The notes under the pieces were generated by a model that saw only the letters and a list, made by a program, of their open reading frames with translations, was not told where the DNA came from and did not search any database. Below are positions 23,047 to 34,602 of a stretch of 64,000 bases of DNA, piece after piece. Position numbers and translations under genes: made by a program. Each line of letters opens with the position of its first letter. The stretch's first letter is position 1. This DNA is from Escallonia rubra (lineage: Eukaryota > Streptophyta > Magnoliopsida > Escalloniales > Escalloniaceae), in assembly GCA_033065855.1 (NCBI GenBank), contig JAVXUO010001933.1, forward strand, positions 62,001 through 126,000. The letters run 5' to 3'.

Positions 23047-23339
23047 CTGACAAACATCAAGTCATGATTAGCATTTATCACACAACGAGTTCCACAAACC
23101 CACTAACTTCATGAATTGCTGTCAACAAAAAACAAATGTCATTCCTTTCCAAACAAGTATGTGTGTATGAGCAACTTGAGCACATATGATGTTAAGGAAA
23201 GGGACTTGCTGCATCAAATATTGTCCTCAATGTTGGCACTAGCTCATGTAGGTCAAATATTGACATAATTGGTTACAAATCGACACATTTGAGAAAATAT
23301 GGTGTTGAGTTCGGAACCATGGGTCTGAGTCATAGTTAT

Positions 23340-24105
23340 TCGAAGCGCAAGCGCAAATAAAATGCAAAGGGTCTCTTGAGCCTAGACACAAAGCCCAAAG
23401 CGCAAGCGCAAGTTTAATCTATGAAGAGCGCAACATAACACAAGCACCAAAAGATATTGATATTGTCTCAAAACCAACAAATTTAGCTATATATCAACGA
23501 GCATAGCATTTCATAGCAAAATTCTTGATAACCATTTCTCCAAATTCAGCAACTATGAATCATCATTTGGCAACAACTAAAGTCTAAGCATAGGAGAAAA
23601 ATGCAAATATCCAAGATGCAAGTATGCATCACAAGTCCCAAGACGTAATCATAATCTTAAGAAAGTCAACGAAGCATATGCCTCATTCTAATTAGGGAAG
23701 GACTCCTCCTCCTCCTCCCCACATCCTCGTCCTCCTCCCACATTCTGCCTCCACTTCAACAACTTCATCTGCAAGGTTGATTGCATGAGTCGAAGAGGAG
23801 GCACCTGAATTGGGTGCAGTTTGTTTTGAGGGTCTAGCTGCAGTCCTTGATGTTGCCCTTGAATTATAAACAGGTTCTCCACCTACTGAAGCTCTTTTAA
23901 ATGGATTTTTCTTATTTCACAAAATACGGAACTCTTAAACTATGGTCAATTAGTCAGCCACTCAGCCTTTGTAAAAAAAGGAAAAAAGTCAATAAAAATA
24001 TCAGAAAATTTTGTTTAAAAGGCTTGAGACTACTACTAAAAGAAGTCTGCTTCAAAAGGGCTTTGGGCTTAAGCGTGCGCACAGAGCTTGGTCGTAAGCG
24101 CATAA
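23340..24105. repeat. Possible element with GCGCAAGCGC-type ends
   Basis: The left side repeats 'agcgcaagcgcaa' (23343, 23399) beside 'cacaaagcccaaag'. The right side reads 'ggctttgggcttaagcgtgcgc' in inverse sense near 24062-24082. This is an approximate inverted arrangement of a kind common in plant DNA transposons. Ends and target duplication are not resolved. Confidence 0.3.
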
Positions 24106-24214
24106 TCCACTCTCATGGACAATTCCAAACTGCTAAAGGAAAGAATGTCAAGACCAAGATGCAAATAAAATACCCCCCGCTCGCCTAAAAAAGCCACATC
24201 CCCTATCTCATGAC

Positions 24215-25020
24215 CAATGTTACATGGACTTGGTGTCGGTGTCTGGATTAGGCACGTGTGCAAGTGTTGGACTCGCCTCTTTCTGAAATTATAGGATACA
24301 GATACAAACTTGAACATGGACACGGGGCCAGGTTTAGAACATTTAATTTCAAATAGTACTTTACATGAGATTTGAACAAAATACAGGGGTGGAAATAAAT
24401 TTTGTGAAGATTTAGAAGGGCTCTTTTGACAGTAGACTATTAATTACGAATTTCTTTTAGGCTGACAACTAATGATGATGTGTGGTGAAAAAAAAAAAAA
24501 AATCATACACGTGAAGGTCATTTAATGTCACCCAAAGGTATGTCTCTCTCTCTCTCTCTGTGTGTGTTTGTGTGGGGGAGGGGTGGGGGGGTGGGGTGGG
24601 GTGTGTGTGTGTGCAAGTTTTAGAACATTTAATTGCATATAGTACTTTACATGAGATTTCTACCAAATACAGGGGTCGGTGTAGATATTGTGATAATTTA
24701 GAAGGGCTCTATTTAAAAGTACTAAATAAATTACGAGTTTCTATTGGGCTGACAACTAATGATGATGTGTAATGGAAAAGAAAAGGAAAGCATACACGTT
24801 AAGATCATTTAATCAGCCATAGGTCTCTCTCTCTCTCCCCCCTCTTTTCTCTCTGTGTGTGCGTGTCTGGGGTGGGTGTATGTGCAGGGATGCCTCTCCA
24901 ATCAGGGACTTACCGTGTCCGTCCGGGAGATGGCGTCCACTACGGATCCATACCATTGACCGCGTCGAGTCGTGTCGACACCGGTACTTTGCCCCAAAGA
25001 GCCGGGTCCATGTAACAAAG
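24215..25020 (+). mobile_element. hAT-type element, long variant, copy 2
   Basis: 806 bp, ends CAATGTTACATGGACTTGG and CCGGGTCCATGTAACAAAG, flanked by a perfect 8-bp duplication CTCATGAC (24207-24214 and 25021-25028). It shares ends with the 343-345 bp MITEs, but its middle holds a tandem duplication of 286 bp (units from 24333 and 24619) with (TC)n and (GT)n tracts. No transposase is encoded. Confidence 0.85.
24333..24890. repeat. 286-bp tandem duplication inside the hAT-type element
   Basis: Both units start 'tttagaacatttaatt' and share 'agtactttacatgagattt', 'ggctgacaactaatgatgat' and a terminal TC/GT microsatellite that differs in length. Confidence 0.8.
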
Positions 25021-27954
25021 CTCATGACATGGCAGCTGGCCAGGGAAGGATTTCTTTCATCTTGATGCCCCGCTTTCGGTTGTCTTATAGTATTACTTTT
25101 GTTTCACTCATTTCTTTTCGTTCAGGGACTTCATCCACAACCATAGAAAAGATAATTAGCCAAAAATATAATCTTTCCACTGACCCTATCATATGCTCTT
25201 GGTTCACTTTTCTTCTTTATTCATTTTCCAATGCCTTGAAGCAAATATAGGATCTTTATTAAATTTTCTTGCGGTAACAATGTGACATCAAAGACTCACA
25301 TCAACCTCGTTGGAGTAGTAAATTGATGTTTTGTCACATGACTCATGATACAAATAATACGTTGATCATACATCAGCTATGTGCAGTTTTATGATGCCTA
25401 ATTGCAAGAGTAATGCTCTTACCTTAACTAGTATCCAAAATGTCGATGAGATCTAGAGAGACTAGTGAGTCGAACTACATCATATCAACTCTTTTTTCTC
25501 CGAGATTACTCTGGACGTTGTTAATTTTTTGTCTCTTTTCTTCTTCCCACACTCACCTTACTAGAACTGTCAAACCCGTGCCTGCAGTATACTACATGAT
25601 CTACCTTTTTGCTTTCGATATACAGTAAAGAGTTCGTAAACTTGTTTAGAATAATTTGCTTAGACTTTGACATGGTACTCGACCCAGGTAAAATTGGCGA
25701 ATTATTTACTGGTCTTCTGACTTAAAATGAAATGTTAACCACAGTTTTCAATATCATACGTGATTTTTAAAAAGCTGTTTTCATTTAACAAAATTGTTTT
25801 CTATTTTTATACAAAACTATTCAGGAGCATTATAGTTTCCATTGTTTTCTTAAGATGCGTAATATCAACTCTGGTAGTGCTAAGTATAGTATAGGACGAT
25901 GATACAAAGTCCAGTCATCTTCTTTCCCTTCGAGGATTAGGTAGTACTTTGAATGAATTATGCGTGACGTCATGCAGCAGTTTAGTTGCGAGTTGATTTT
26001 AGCAAGAGAAAAAGTTCCTGCCTCTCCCAGTGTGAGTGTCTTTGTGTGTCCTTGTACATGAATATAAGCTTTTTATTTGATAACTCTACATATGGTTAGT
26101 AATAATAAAGCACAGTCCAACTTCAGTTCCGAAATGGCAATGGGAACAAAAGCCAGTAAAAAAGTTTACTCAATGGCAACTAACAAGCATTTCAGAGCTA
26201 AAGTTACTGATATAATATTGGGTGCTACAGAGAAACGTGAAAATCCTTGTTCAAGTTTACGCATGCTAGAATCTCATTCAGTGGACACCGAGATGTACAT
26301 TTCTCTCATGTTCAGATCAAGCCGTCGAGCACCAAAATTACACCTACCTGACTCGCCAACCACAACAGTGACGGCCTCAATCACGAAAATCTCATCGTAA
26401 CCCCAAGTGAATCAGAACATGTACAAACTAGTCAACCCCATCAAAACCCATAGACACTTCCAAAAAGTCTATGGACAAAATCACAAAAACCAAATGTCAA
26501 GTATGAAATGCTGGTCCCAAGTTCATGAAGCACCAAAGTAGAGCCACAAACCAATATATACTGCAGTCTACAGGCTCCCAAATTCATGTGGCACATAACA
26601 ATTACTCGGTCAACAGAGAGAACACAAACTTTTCCCCATCAGCCAATGAAGACATCTAAAGAGGAATCTTGCAACAACCCCCTAGTCTTGCAATCTGATA
26701 GACACAACAATAGTTTGCCACAATCATTCTCCTTTACCTCCACTTTACTCTGTTAAAAGTCAAAGAACCTCAAAACAAATAAGCTCAAAAGTGAAACCTT
26801 GGCTCCTCGTAAAATAGCAGATTCCATTGTTCTCAATTAGAGCGAAGCTCATGGACGTAATCAAGAGGAAACACCTTATAAATATATAGAAATCTGGGTG
26901 ATCATGGGGTGCTGCAGTTGATCACAGGAAAAGTAGATGGAACCTTGAGTAAATCAACCATAGTGATCGCAAACATCACATGTAAGTGTTGGACATGCGC
27001 CTCCCACATCATCCAGAAGTACCCCACAGTATCTGTATATACTGCAGAAGGGACATCACTGTCCTGAAACTGCCAGCTGAATATACATCATCCTCTTCAT
27101 TCACAAATCCGCCATGGACAAGGAAAGAGACTCGAATGTCAGATCTCTGACTCCACCATGGTTCAGCTCACCCTACTAAACAGCAGGCCGCCAATGCCGG
27201 CTCCAAACACCATACTGCAATGTCTGACCTTTTTCCTTTCTTTTTTCTATCTTCTTGTTCTTTATAATTGTATATAGTAATGGGCTGCAAAATATAACTA
27301 AAACCCACCCACAAGTAGACGATTTAAGGTACACCACTACTGGACCACCACATAAGAAGATGAACATAAGTGATAGGAGACCCCAAACTCAAATAAAACC
27401 TCCCATTCCTTTTCTTTTACTACTGGAAGGATAGGTGAGACCCTAGCAGTTAATCTGGCACAACCTTCCCTTTCTTAAAATTCTTCTTTTCTCCGAGTGC
27501 TTCATTTTTCTTTTTCCCCCAATTTAATACAGCATGTATGCAACTTTATGTCGCTGTATCCACACAGAAGAAAAATCATAGAGCTACAGAGCAGCAGTAG
27601 CATAGCAGTATGGACCCTCACGTGGAACTACTAAGTCTTGTGTAACACCCATCATGATAAAGGTAACAGTAGCTCAACGGCGCATATTCATCTTATGCCA
27701 TCTGTTCCGCGTGTATTTCCACTGATGCACAGAGAACGTTGATTTATAGAAGCAAATGCCAACTTTTCACGAGAAAATATGCAAAGGAAAGCAAAATAAA
27801 CTACAAACATCTATGAAATAAGATGCTTACCTTCTTTTCTTAACCACTTTTAATGCAAACACAATCAGTTAAAGGAAAAACCAGCTTGAATACTCAACTA
27901 CAATAAGGAGAGTTAAGAGTTCGAAGATAATCAAGAGAACATAAAAGAAATTTA

Positions 27955-28984
27955 GAGTGTGATTGGACGAGACATTTTAACTGCGGATTTCACTTTTGCA
28001 GAGGATTTGAACGTACCTAGAAAGAAATCCCTTGTTTGGCAAGTGGAAAAGAAATGCTGTAAAGTTCTATGAGGTTCCCCATAGAGGTTGATACATTTGG
28101 TGCTCCTAGCTGAGGTTTCATGAAACTGAGATTGCTCTCAAGTGGTAGGGCACTTCAAATAGGGGATTTATGGGGCTTAAAATCCCCGATTAAAATAATT
28201 AGTCCAAACTTTGCTGTTGTCAAGTCCCCATTTGGAAAACCACATAATATGGCGAAGAAACTCAAGCCGAGTTACCCAAAGTCTCTTCCTTTCTAACTTT
28301 TGTTTTCACAATTCAACAGCTTGGACATGGTATCTTAAGAGAATAACTCAAACACAAAGGTAGTTGACTGCTTTCAACTTTTGGGTGTAAGGATATGCAG
28401 GAGCTACAATTCTTCTGGCAAAGCATCTAAAAGTCTCTTGGACATGATTTCTACTGGGTTGAAGAAAACTCAAACATCAAGGATCTGAAGGGGCTATTAT
28501 TTCCGGCAAAGATAAATGTAATGCAGTCATAGAATTCGTCGGATTTGACATGATTCCCGGCGAAGAAACTGAAACCCAGCCATGAATTTGTCGGAACAAG
28601 ACATAGTGTCTCTCGAACAAAACTCAGATCATCGGAATGAGACATGAGTTTGGTCAAACGAAAATCAAGTCGTATATCTTCCTTATCCCAGGTTTGTAAT
28701 AGACATAGATGTAGTAGTAGACTTCCTGGCTCCATTGTGTCATCTATATGTACGTATATGGCAATGGGTACTAGACTACTAGAAGAGAAAACCCATATGT
28801 GGATTTAGGCTTCAGTGGGAAAAATATTTTCGATTGCTTTTACTATTCACTTGTTAGTCAAAATACTTATTAAAAAGGCTTCAAACAACAAATTTGTAAA
28901 CCAATGAACCTGTAAATGACGGAATTCTAAAAAGAAGGGATTTCAAAGTAACTAGTGTATCGAATTCTTCATCCAAACACACTC
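27955..28984. mobile_element. Element with GAGTGTGWTTGGAYGA inverted ends
   Basis: The left end GAGTGTGATTGGACGA and the reverse complement of the right end GAGTGTGTTTGGATGA differ at two of sixteen bases. About 1.03 kb with no transposase seen. The flanks give no clear duplication, so PIF/Harbinger or hAT cannot be told apart. It ends 90 bp before the next TOP3A exon. Confidence 0.5.
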
Positions 28985-29074
28985 ATAGTGTAAACAATTT
29001 CATGTATTTTTTATTCGATATCTTCTTATCAAAATCACGGAAAAAGAAAAGCCCTTAGAAATATCTGAGCATAC

Positions 29075-29146
29075 CTAAATGATCAACATTGTAGTTCGGA
29101 GGTATCTCCAGCTGGCGAAACTTAAACTGAATCATGAGAACAGGTC
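29075..29146 (-). CDS. TOP3A: TOP3A exon: [20 protein letters not shown]
   Basis: 72 nt between acceptor ttgtag and donor gtatgc. It reads [18 protein letters not shown] and NVDHL, followed by the first base of a Gly codon. This is the strand that links the two cysteine pairs of the TOP3A zinc module (the CTPG before it, CIGGC after it). Phases fit exactly on both sides. No break. Confidence 0.95.
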
Positions 29147-30804
29147 CTACAAAGCAATTCTTACTATCAGCGACAAATCAAGATTAGAATGAACAAATTG
29201 GATAATGAAAAACACCTTATGGCAAACCATAAAGCTGAGGATTGCAATTTTGCAATGTTGCATCCATCTCGGGCGCAGTTTTGCATATACAATCACTTCG
29301 TCATTCTTACAGTCCCAAGACGTTTATAGCATGTTCTACTACATTTCCAAGGGAGTTAGATCAGAATTCAAGCGTGCCTCAGATTTTAGGCTTGATAAGG
29401 GTCACTTTCCGGAGCACACACACAGCCATCTACTTTGGTGCTTGATATTTACTCACTTCAGTGCGCTTTACATCATTTCAAAGCTGTTTCAAGTTATCTT
29501 TCCATCAGCATCTCATGAGCTTCATTTGATTTAACTATTGATTCAGATAATTACAAGTTGTCAAATACCTTAAGCTATACTTCCTATTTCTGAGTGATTC
29601 TCAAGCCATGGCAAACCAGACTTCGGAAATCATGTCAAACTAGAATTCTAGAGCTAACCAATGACATAAAGTAGGCCTAAAATGGACTTCGGATGAGGGA
29701 GGTGCAAGCCTTAAAAGTTGACTCATCCGCATTGTAAGATCCCAAACAATTAATTATTAATTCTTCAATGTTCAAGGTTATCTTCAACTTTTTCGGCTTA
29801 CTTTTAAATAAGTCATATAACTTTACGGGTTTTTTGGTTATTTACCAAGTATGGAGAAACAAGGGCTAGTCAGTTTCCGTTTTACCGATAAATTCAGTTT
29901 TAGCTTGTAGAAAGATTGAAGAAAGAGAAAACTAGGGGTTTGAGGATATCAACTTTTTACCAAAAATTGGTAAGTAATCCTAAAATCAGTTTGATTACGA
30001 GGAGGATTTGATGTGACAAATCAATTTAGGATTGTGTTTCTATAGATTTCAATATTGGTGGGTTAATTTGATTCTTTAGGGTTTTAATTTCTTGGACGCG
30101 CATACAACTTTAGGAAAATTATTATGCATTTTGAGATAAGGTTACACGCATTATACTCCTTCTAATTTAGAAAACGAGTTGTTTTCCAATGATTGACTGT
30201 TGCCATTGTTCCTAGTTAATCATCACATTTTTTGGTGGCTAGAATAATTTGGTAAATTCGAAAACCAATTTGCTTGCTATATTCTTTCTCCATATATGTT
30301 AAGAATTCTTAAATGATTGAGTATTGCAAGCTATTGACTTGGTCGATCATTTGTGCATGGCCGTGTAATCCATAGGCTGCTTCTTATAGTTCCTTCCACC
30401 TATATTTGTTAAACAATGATTGAAGGTTTGAGGAGAAGCTATGATATCTCTTGGGGGCAAAGACGATATGATTATAACTGCTACTTTCGAAAGAAGATCA
30501 TGTAGTTAGAGGATCAGCTGGGGGATGCTAACTCGGTGACATTCTCGCAGACTCAAGTAGAGCATTGGATCTGGGAATGTGACAATTACATTGAGGAGGA
30601 AGACAATTTGGGCGGAGAAAGGAAGAGAGAGTAGGAAAAAAAATCGTGGTATCAATAGAGAATAGGCCTATGTCTTTTGTAATCAGTAGAAATGTACAAC
30701 TTCCTTAACGTTCAATTAATGTTATTTATTATTTATAAATTTTAATTTGCATCGTTTCTATTAAATATAATTGTGCGACTCTGATAGTAGTTTATTTTTA
30801 TAGC

Positions 30805-31675
30805 ATGGCACGAACTCTTAGAGGTAGCACCAGGGGCCGAGGAGGCCGTACCGCAGGCCGAGGAGGCTGTACCGAGAGTCGTACTGGAGACCAGGAGGTC
30901 CCAGTTGGGGAGGTACACCAGGAGGTCCCAGTTGGGGAGGCACCCCCTGCAGAGCAACAACAACCAAATTAGGAGCCCATGGCTCCCACTCTAAACACTA
31001 TGAATCAACTTCTGGCATTCATGGCCTAGAATTTGGTTAATTAGCAACAGGGAATACAAAACCCTGTTCAGCCGTAGTTACAAGCACATGAAGGGAGTAC
31101 CCTGAACAAATTCAACAAGCAGAATGCAGCGAACTTCAACGGGTCAGTGGACCCTATAGAAGCAGAGTCCTGGACTGCAGAGTTGGAAAAGATATTCCGA
31201 GCTATTAAGTGTACAGATAAGCAGAAGGTCAAGTTTGCGGTATACAAGCTGAGGGGCGAGGCTAACCAATGGTGGAAGATGGTGGAGGCTAGCAAGACTG
31301 CTCGGCAGCGGGCTGAGGTAACGTAGGAATAGTTCAAGGTGTCGTTCAATAAGCAGTACTTCTTTGCGAGTTACCGCGAACAGATGCTGAGAGAGTTTGC
31401 CAATATAACTCAGGCGGACAAGGAGACGGTAGATGAGTACGAGATGAGGTTTTCACAACTGGCAAGATTTGTAGATAGGATGCTACTGACTGAGGCCGAC
31501 AGGTGTCGGAAATTTGAGTGGGGACTTACGCCTGGTCTAAGGGATGGAATAATCTCTGCTCGGTTATTGAGCTACGTGGAGTGCGTGGATCTGGCACGTG
31601 CATTGGAACAGTCCAGATCCGACAACAAGAAGAGGTTTGAGCAACGACAAGGTTTCCGGCAGGGCGAGAGAGCAG
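30805..31675 (+). mobile_element. gag of the composite Gypsy element
   Basis: Plus-strand frame with an Arg/Gly-rich N-terminus (ARTLRGSTRGRGG), then the capsid domain of Ty3/Gypsy gag: 'YKLRGEANQWWK' and 'ADKETVDEYEMRFSQLARF', then 'CRKFEWGLTPGLRDGI'. This matches the retrotransposon gag family (Pfam Retrotrans_gag, recognised by eye). Fossil, with a few breaks. Confidence 0.85.
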
Positions 31676-34602
31676 ATTGCTCTTTGGTTACAAAGAAACA
31701 TAGAAGAAGAAGAAGAAGAAGAAGAGAGAGAGAGAGAGAGAGAGAAGGAGGGGTGTGTGCTCGTGAGAAAGGGAGAGATAGCGATCTTCCGACAAAGTTT
31801 CCGGCAGAGCGATTTGATATCCAGTAAGCCTTTTTCCGGTGTTACAACTATAGGTTTTGGGTGTGTTTTTAGAACTGTGTAATGTGTGAATATGTGTGCG
31901 CGTTGGTGTATTTGGACTGCCGAAAATATGTGTATGTGTATCTTATGCCTGGGTGATTGTGAGGGGGATAAACAGTGGGGAACGCAGCAGGGGGTAGAGA
32001 GAGCCATGAGGGGCTATGAGTTTAGAGAGAGAAACAACCGTGAGGGGCTGTGGGTTTAGAGAGAGACCGGCCATGAGGAGGTTTGGCATGCTTGTGTTGT
32101 GTATGAGGGGGGCATCCATGGTGCTGTCGTAGGTGTTTGTGTGTGCGAGCGTATGTGTGGGTATGGGGCAAGTACTGAAAGAGAAACCACTACCGTGAGG
32201 CAGAGGGTGCAGTGAGTGCATGAGTGTGCCTTTGTGTTTGTCCGTGAGTTTAGGTGTGTTATTTGTGTGAAAGGAGTGTTGTGCATCAAGTTGTGTGCGT
32301 GCATAATGTGGTGTGTGTGTGTGTGTGTGTGTGTGTGTTGAACAAGAAGAAGAACCACTGCCATGAGGCAGTGGGTGTGGATGTGCTGTGTGTGTAATTG
32401 TTTGAGTGTGGGTGTTTTTGTGTGAGATGTGAGGGTCTTTTTGAATGTATTAGAGTGAGTGTAAAGGGAGAAGAGGGGCTGCCGTGAGAGGAGACTCTAT
32501 GAGGGGAATTTTAAATTGAACAAAAGGTGGAAAGAAGAAGAAGATGGGTTAACAGCTCCTGGGTTTCTGCAGTAAAAGTGGTACACTGTGCTTGCACAGT
32601 TGTACCACGTGCCTGTGGGGTATCGTCCAATTGTCGTAAATTGCTTAAACTATAAAGAAAGTTTCTTAGACTAATATTAGAATTACTGGTGAAGTTTATT
32701 TTTCTGAAATCGTTTAGTATTTTTAATAATTTCTGCAAGTTCAGTTTTTCTAAAATTCATTTGGAGTCTTTAAAATTCATATTAAATTCTGGAAAAATTA
32801 CAGTAATGTTTTTATAGTATAAGGAAGTTTCAGTTTGAGTTCCATGAATTTTGGAGTTGAATTGGTACTATTATCCATATCGCATTTGATTTAGCGAAAC
32901 GGATGATTTTAAAATGATTCGATACTTTTTAAATCCTAATTTCAGTTTCAGTATTTTCCTATATTGTAAAGTTATTATGAGAATTATGGGACTTTGATTT
33001 TGCAAGAAGTATTAATCGCTATTTATGGGCTTTTTTTATATTTTAAAATTTTATTTTTAATTCAGAAAATTCATATTTTAATTTGTTGTGCTGTTTTAAT
33101 CTATAAAATTTTTATATGGATTTTTTATGAATTTTGGGATATCTTAATGCCTCATAGAGTGTGCGAGGTTTTCGGTTAAGTTTGGCCGTCCGAAGGATCC
33201 GTTTCAATCTAGGTTGTGTTGAGGTAGATTACATGGACTCGGTACGAGTGTCCAAGTCGGATACGTGTCCAAGTAGCGTATTCGTCTATTCTGCAAAACC
33301 CAAGACACGGGGACACATCAAATTATTTCTTAATATTCTTCCTTTTTAGTTATTCCTTAGTTTACATGGTGTTTTAAGTTACATATATCGTTTTAATTTA
33401 TAATTGAGATCATCTCAAAGCATTAACGAGCTAAAAAAAATACTATAATATTGTGTGCTTAGTGGCATATCCTATGGGATGTGTGGACACATATTCCATA
33501 CCCATGACCAAGTGTCGAGTGTCCGACAAGGGTACTTCACGCATTTTGAAGAGTACGTGAAACATAGGTGTTGAGAGTGTCAGAGTGAGCAACGTTTAAG
33601 AGATTAGCATTATATTCATAGTTTATGAGGCTAGATTGTATTCTAATAAATAATTTGCCAATTTAGGTTAACTTGAGGATTTTGAACGAGGTTGAATAGC
33701 AACGCATAGTTTGGATGAGGTAAGGGATTCTATCCGAAAGCAAACTCCTCATAATTGATTTCATATTTTATTCTGATTTGTTATTGCTATTCCTTTGGAC
33801 TTTGTTACGTTGATACAAGAACGCATTGTTTGCCTTTAAAACCCTGCTTGAGCATTGAGCGTTCGTTAAAAATTCTTATCGATGCTCATTATTTAATACT
33901 TATCGAGCATGGATTTATTCATTGAATTAGCGATTATTGTATTCGGTATATTAACATGAGATAATGTATTGAGTTATAAGGATGGTCTGTATTGGGGGTA
34001 ATATAAGAATGATTTGTTATTGCGGGAAAAGCTAGTACCTAAATCATCTAGCTAGTGTACATATGCAAATGTAATTACATTGTTATTGAGCAAGTGTTAC
34101 TCTGCATTGCCTGTGTGGCTTTGCAAATTTACTCATGTTCAATATCATCTGCATCTTTTACAGTGTATCTGAAATTGTATTTTATTGATATCAGATTTAA
34201 GGAACCGAGTTGAATCTCTTCTCATATTGTCATTGAAATAAATTTGTAAATCCTATGTATCCCTCTATTGAAATTTGAGCGACCTTACTGAGCTCTCAAA
34301 ACCTCACCCTTTTCTGTTCCCTTCTACAGGTAGTAACCGTCAGTGGATTTCTTGGAATGGTTAGAGCTTGGTTATGAAGTTGGTGTAGATTTTTATTAGT
34401 TGTTTAGTTAAGCCTCTGGGAGGGAATCGTTGTGTAAACTTATTTTTATCAAGTACTTTAATTTAGTCTTTTCACTTAAGAGCAATGTATTGAGAATTCA
34501 AGTAACGGTAGAAGCTCTGATATACATTTGGGGCTTTCTTATTGAATGATCAAGTATCGATTGAATGATTGTTTAACGCTCCGAAAATTCCGGGGTGTTA
34601 CA
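31676..34602 (+). repeat. Family B LTR, 5'-truncated
   Basis: Matches 61759-64000 along its length ('gctctttggttacaaag', the 'ctgtgcttgcacag' palindrome near 32587, 'ggatggtctgtattggggg' near 33983), and ends CGGGGTGTTACA. It contains (GAA)n and (GA)n at about 31705-31745, (GT)n at 32309-32338, and a hAT-type MITE at 33224-33567. Confidence 0.75.
33224..33567 (+). mobile_element. hAT-type MITE, copy 3
   Basis: 344 bp with a perfect 8-bp duplication GTGTTGAG at 33216-33223 and 33568-33575. It is closely similar to 21356-21698 over its whole length. The homologous LTR at about 63508-63530 lacks the insert and shows the empty site (tatgttgagtgtgtcagag), proving the boundaries. Confidence 0.92.

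Larger units (their letters stand above)
23047..29074 (-). other. TOP3A: TOP3A intron (6.0 kb)
   Basis: Holds a possible GCGCAAGC-type repeat (about 23340-24105), a hAT-type element (24215-25020) and an inverted-repeat element (27955-28984). Nothing could be assigned in 25029-27954: short frames such as 26077-26400 have no known motif. Confidence 0.75.
29733..34602 (+). mobile_element. Composite Ty3/Gypsy element, broken
   Basis: Starts TGTAAGATCCC at 29733, with about 440 bp resembling the LTR starts of family A. It then has an unassigned stretch, a weak primer-like site at about 30647 (tggtatcaatag), gag at 30805-31675, and directly after that a 2.9-kb LTR-like block ending GGGGTGTTACA at 34602. 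That block matches the LTR starting at 61092 but lacks its first part. No pol remains, and the two ends belong to different LTR types, so this is probably the product of a large deletion or recombination. gag also has some breaks. It lies in a TOP3A intron. Confidence 0.7.

Noticed and set aside
26077-26400. 107-residue plus-strand frame as a gene
   Set aside because: No recognisable motif, no splice or promoter signs, and located in an intron of the opposite strand; support is too weak.
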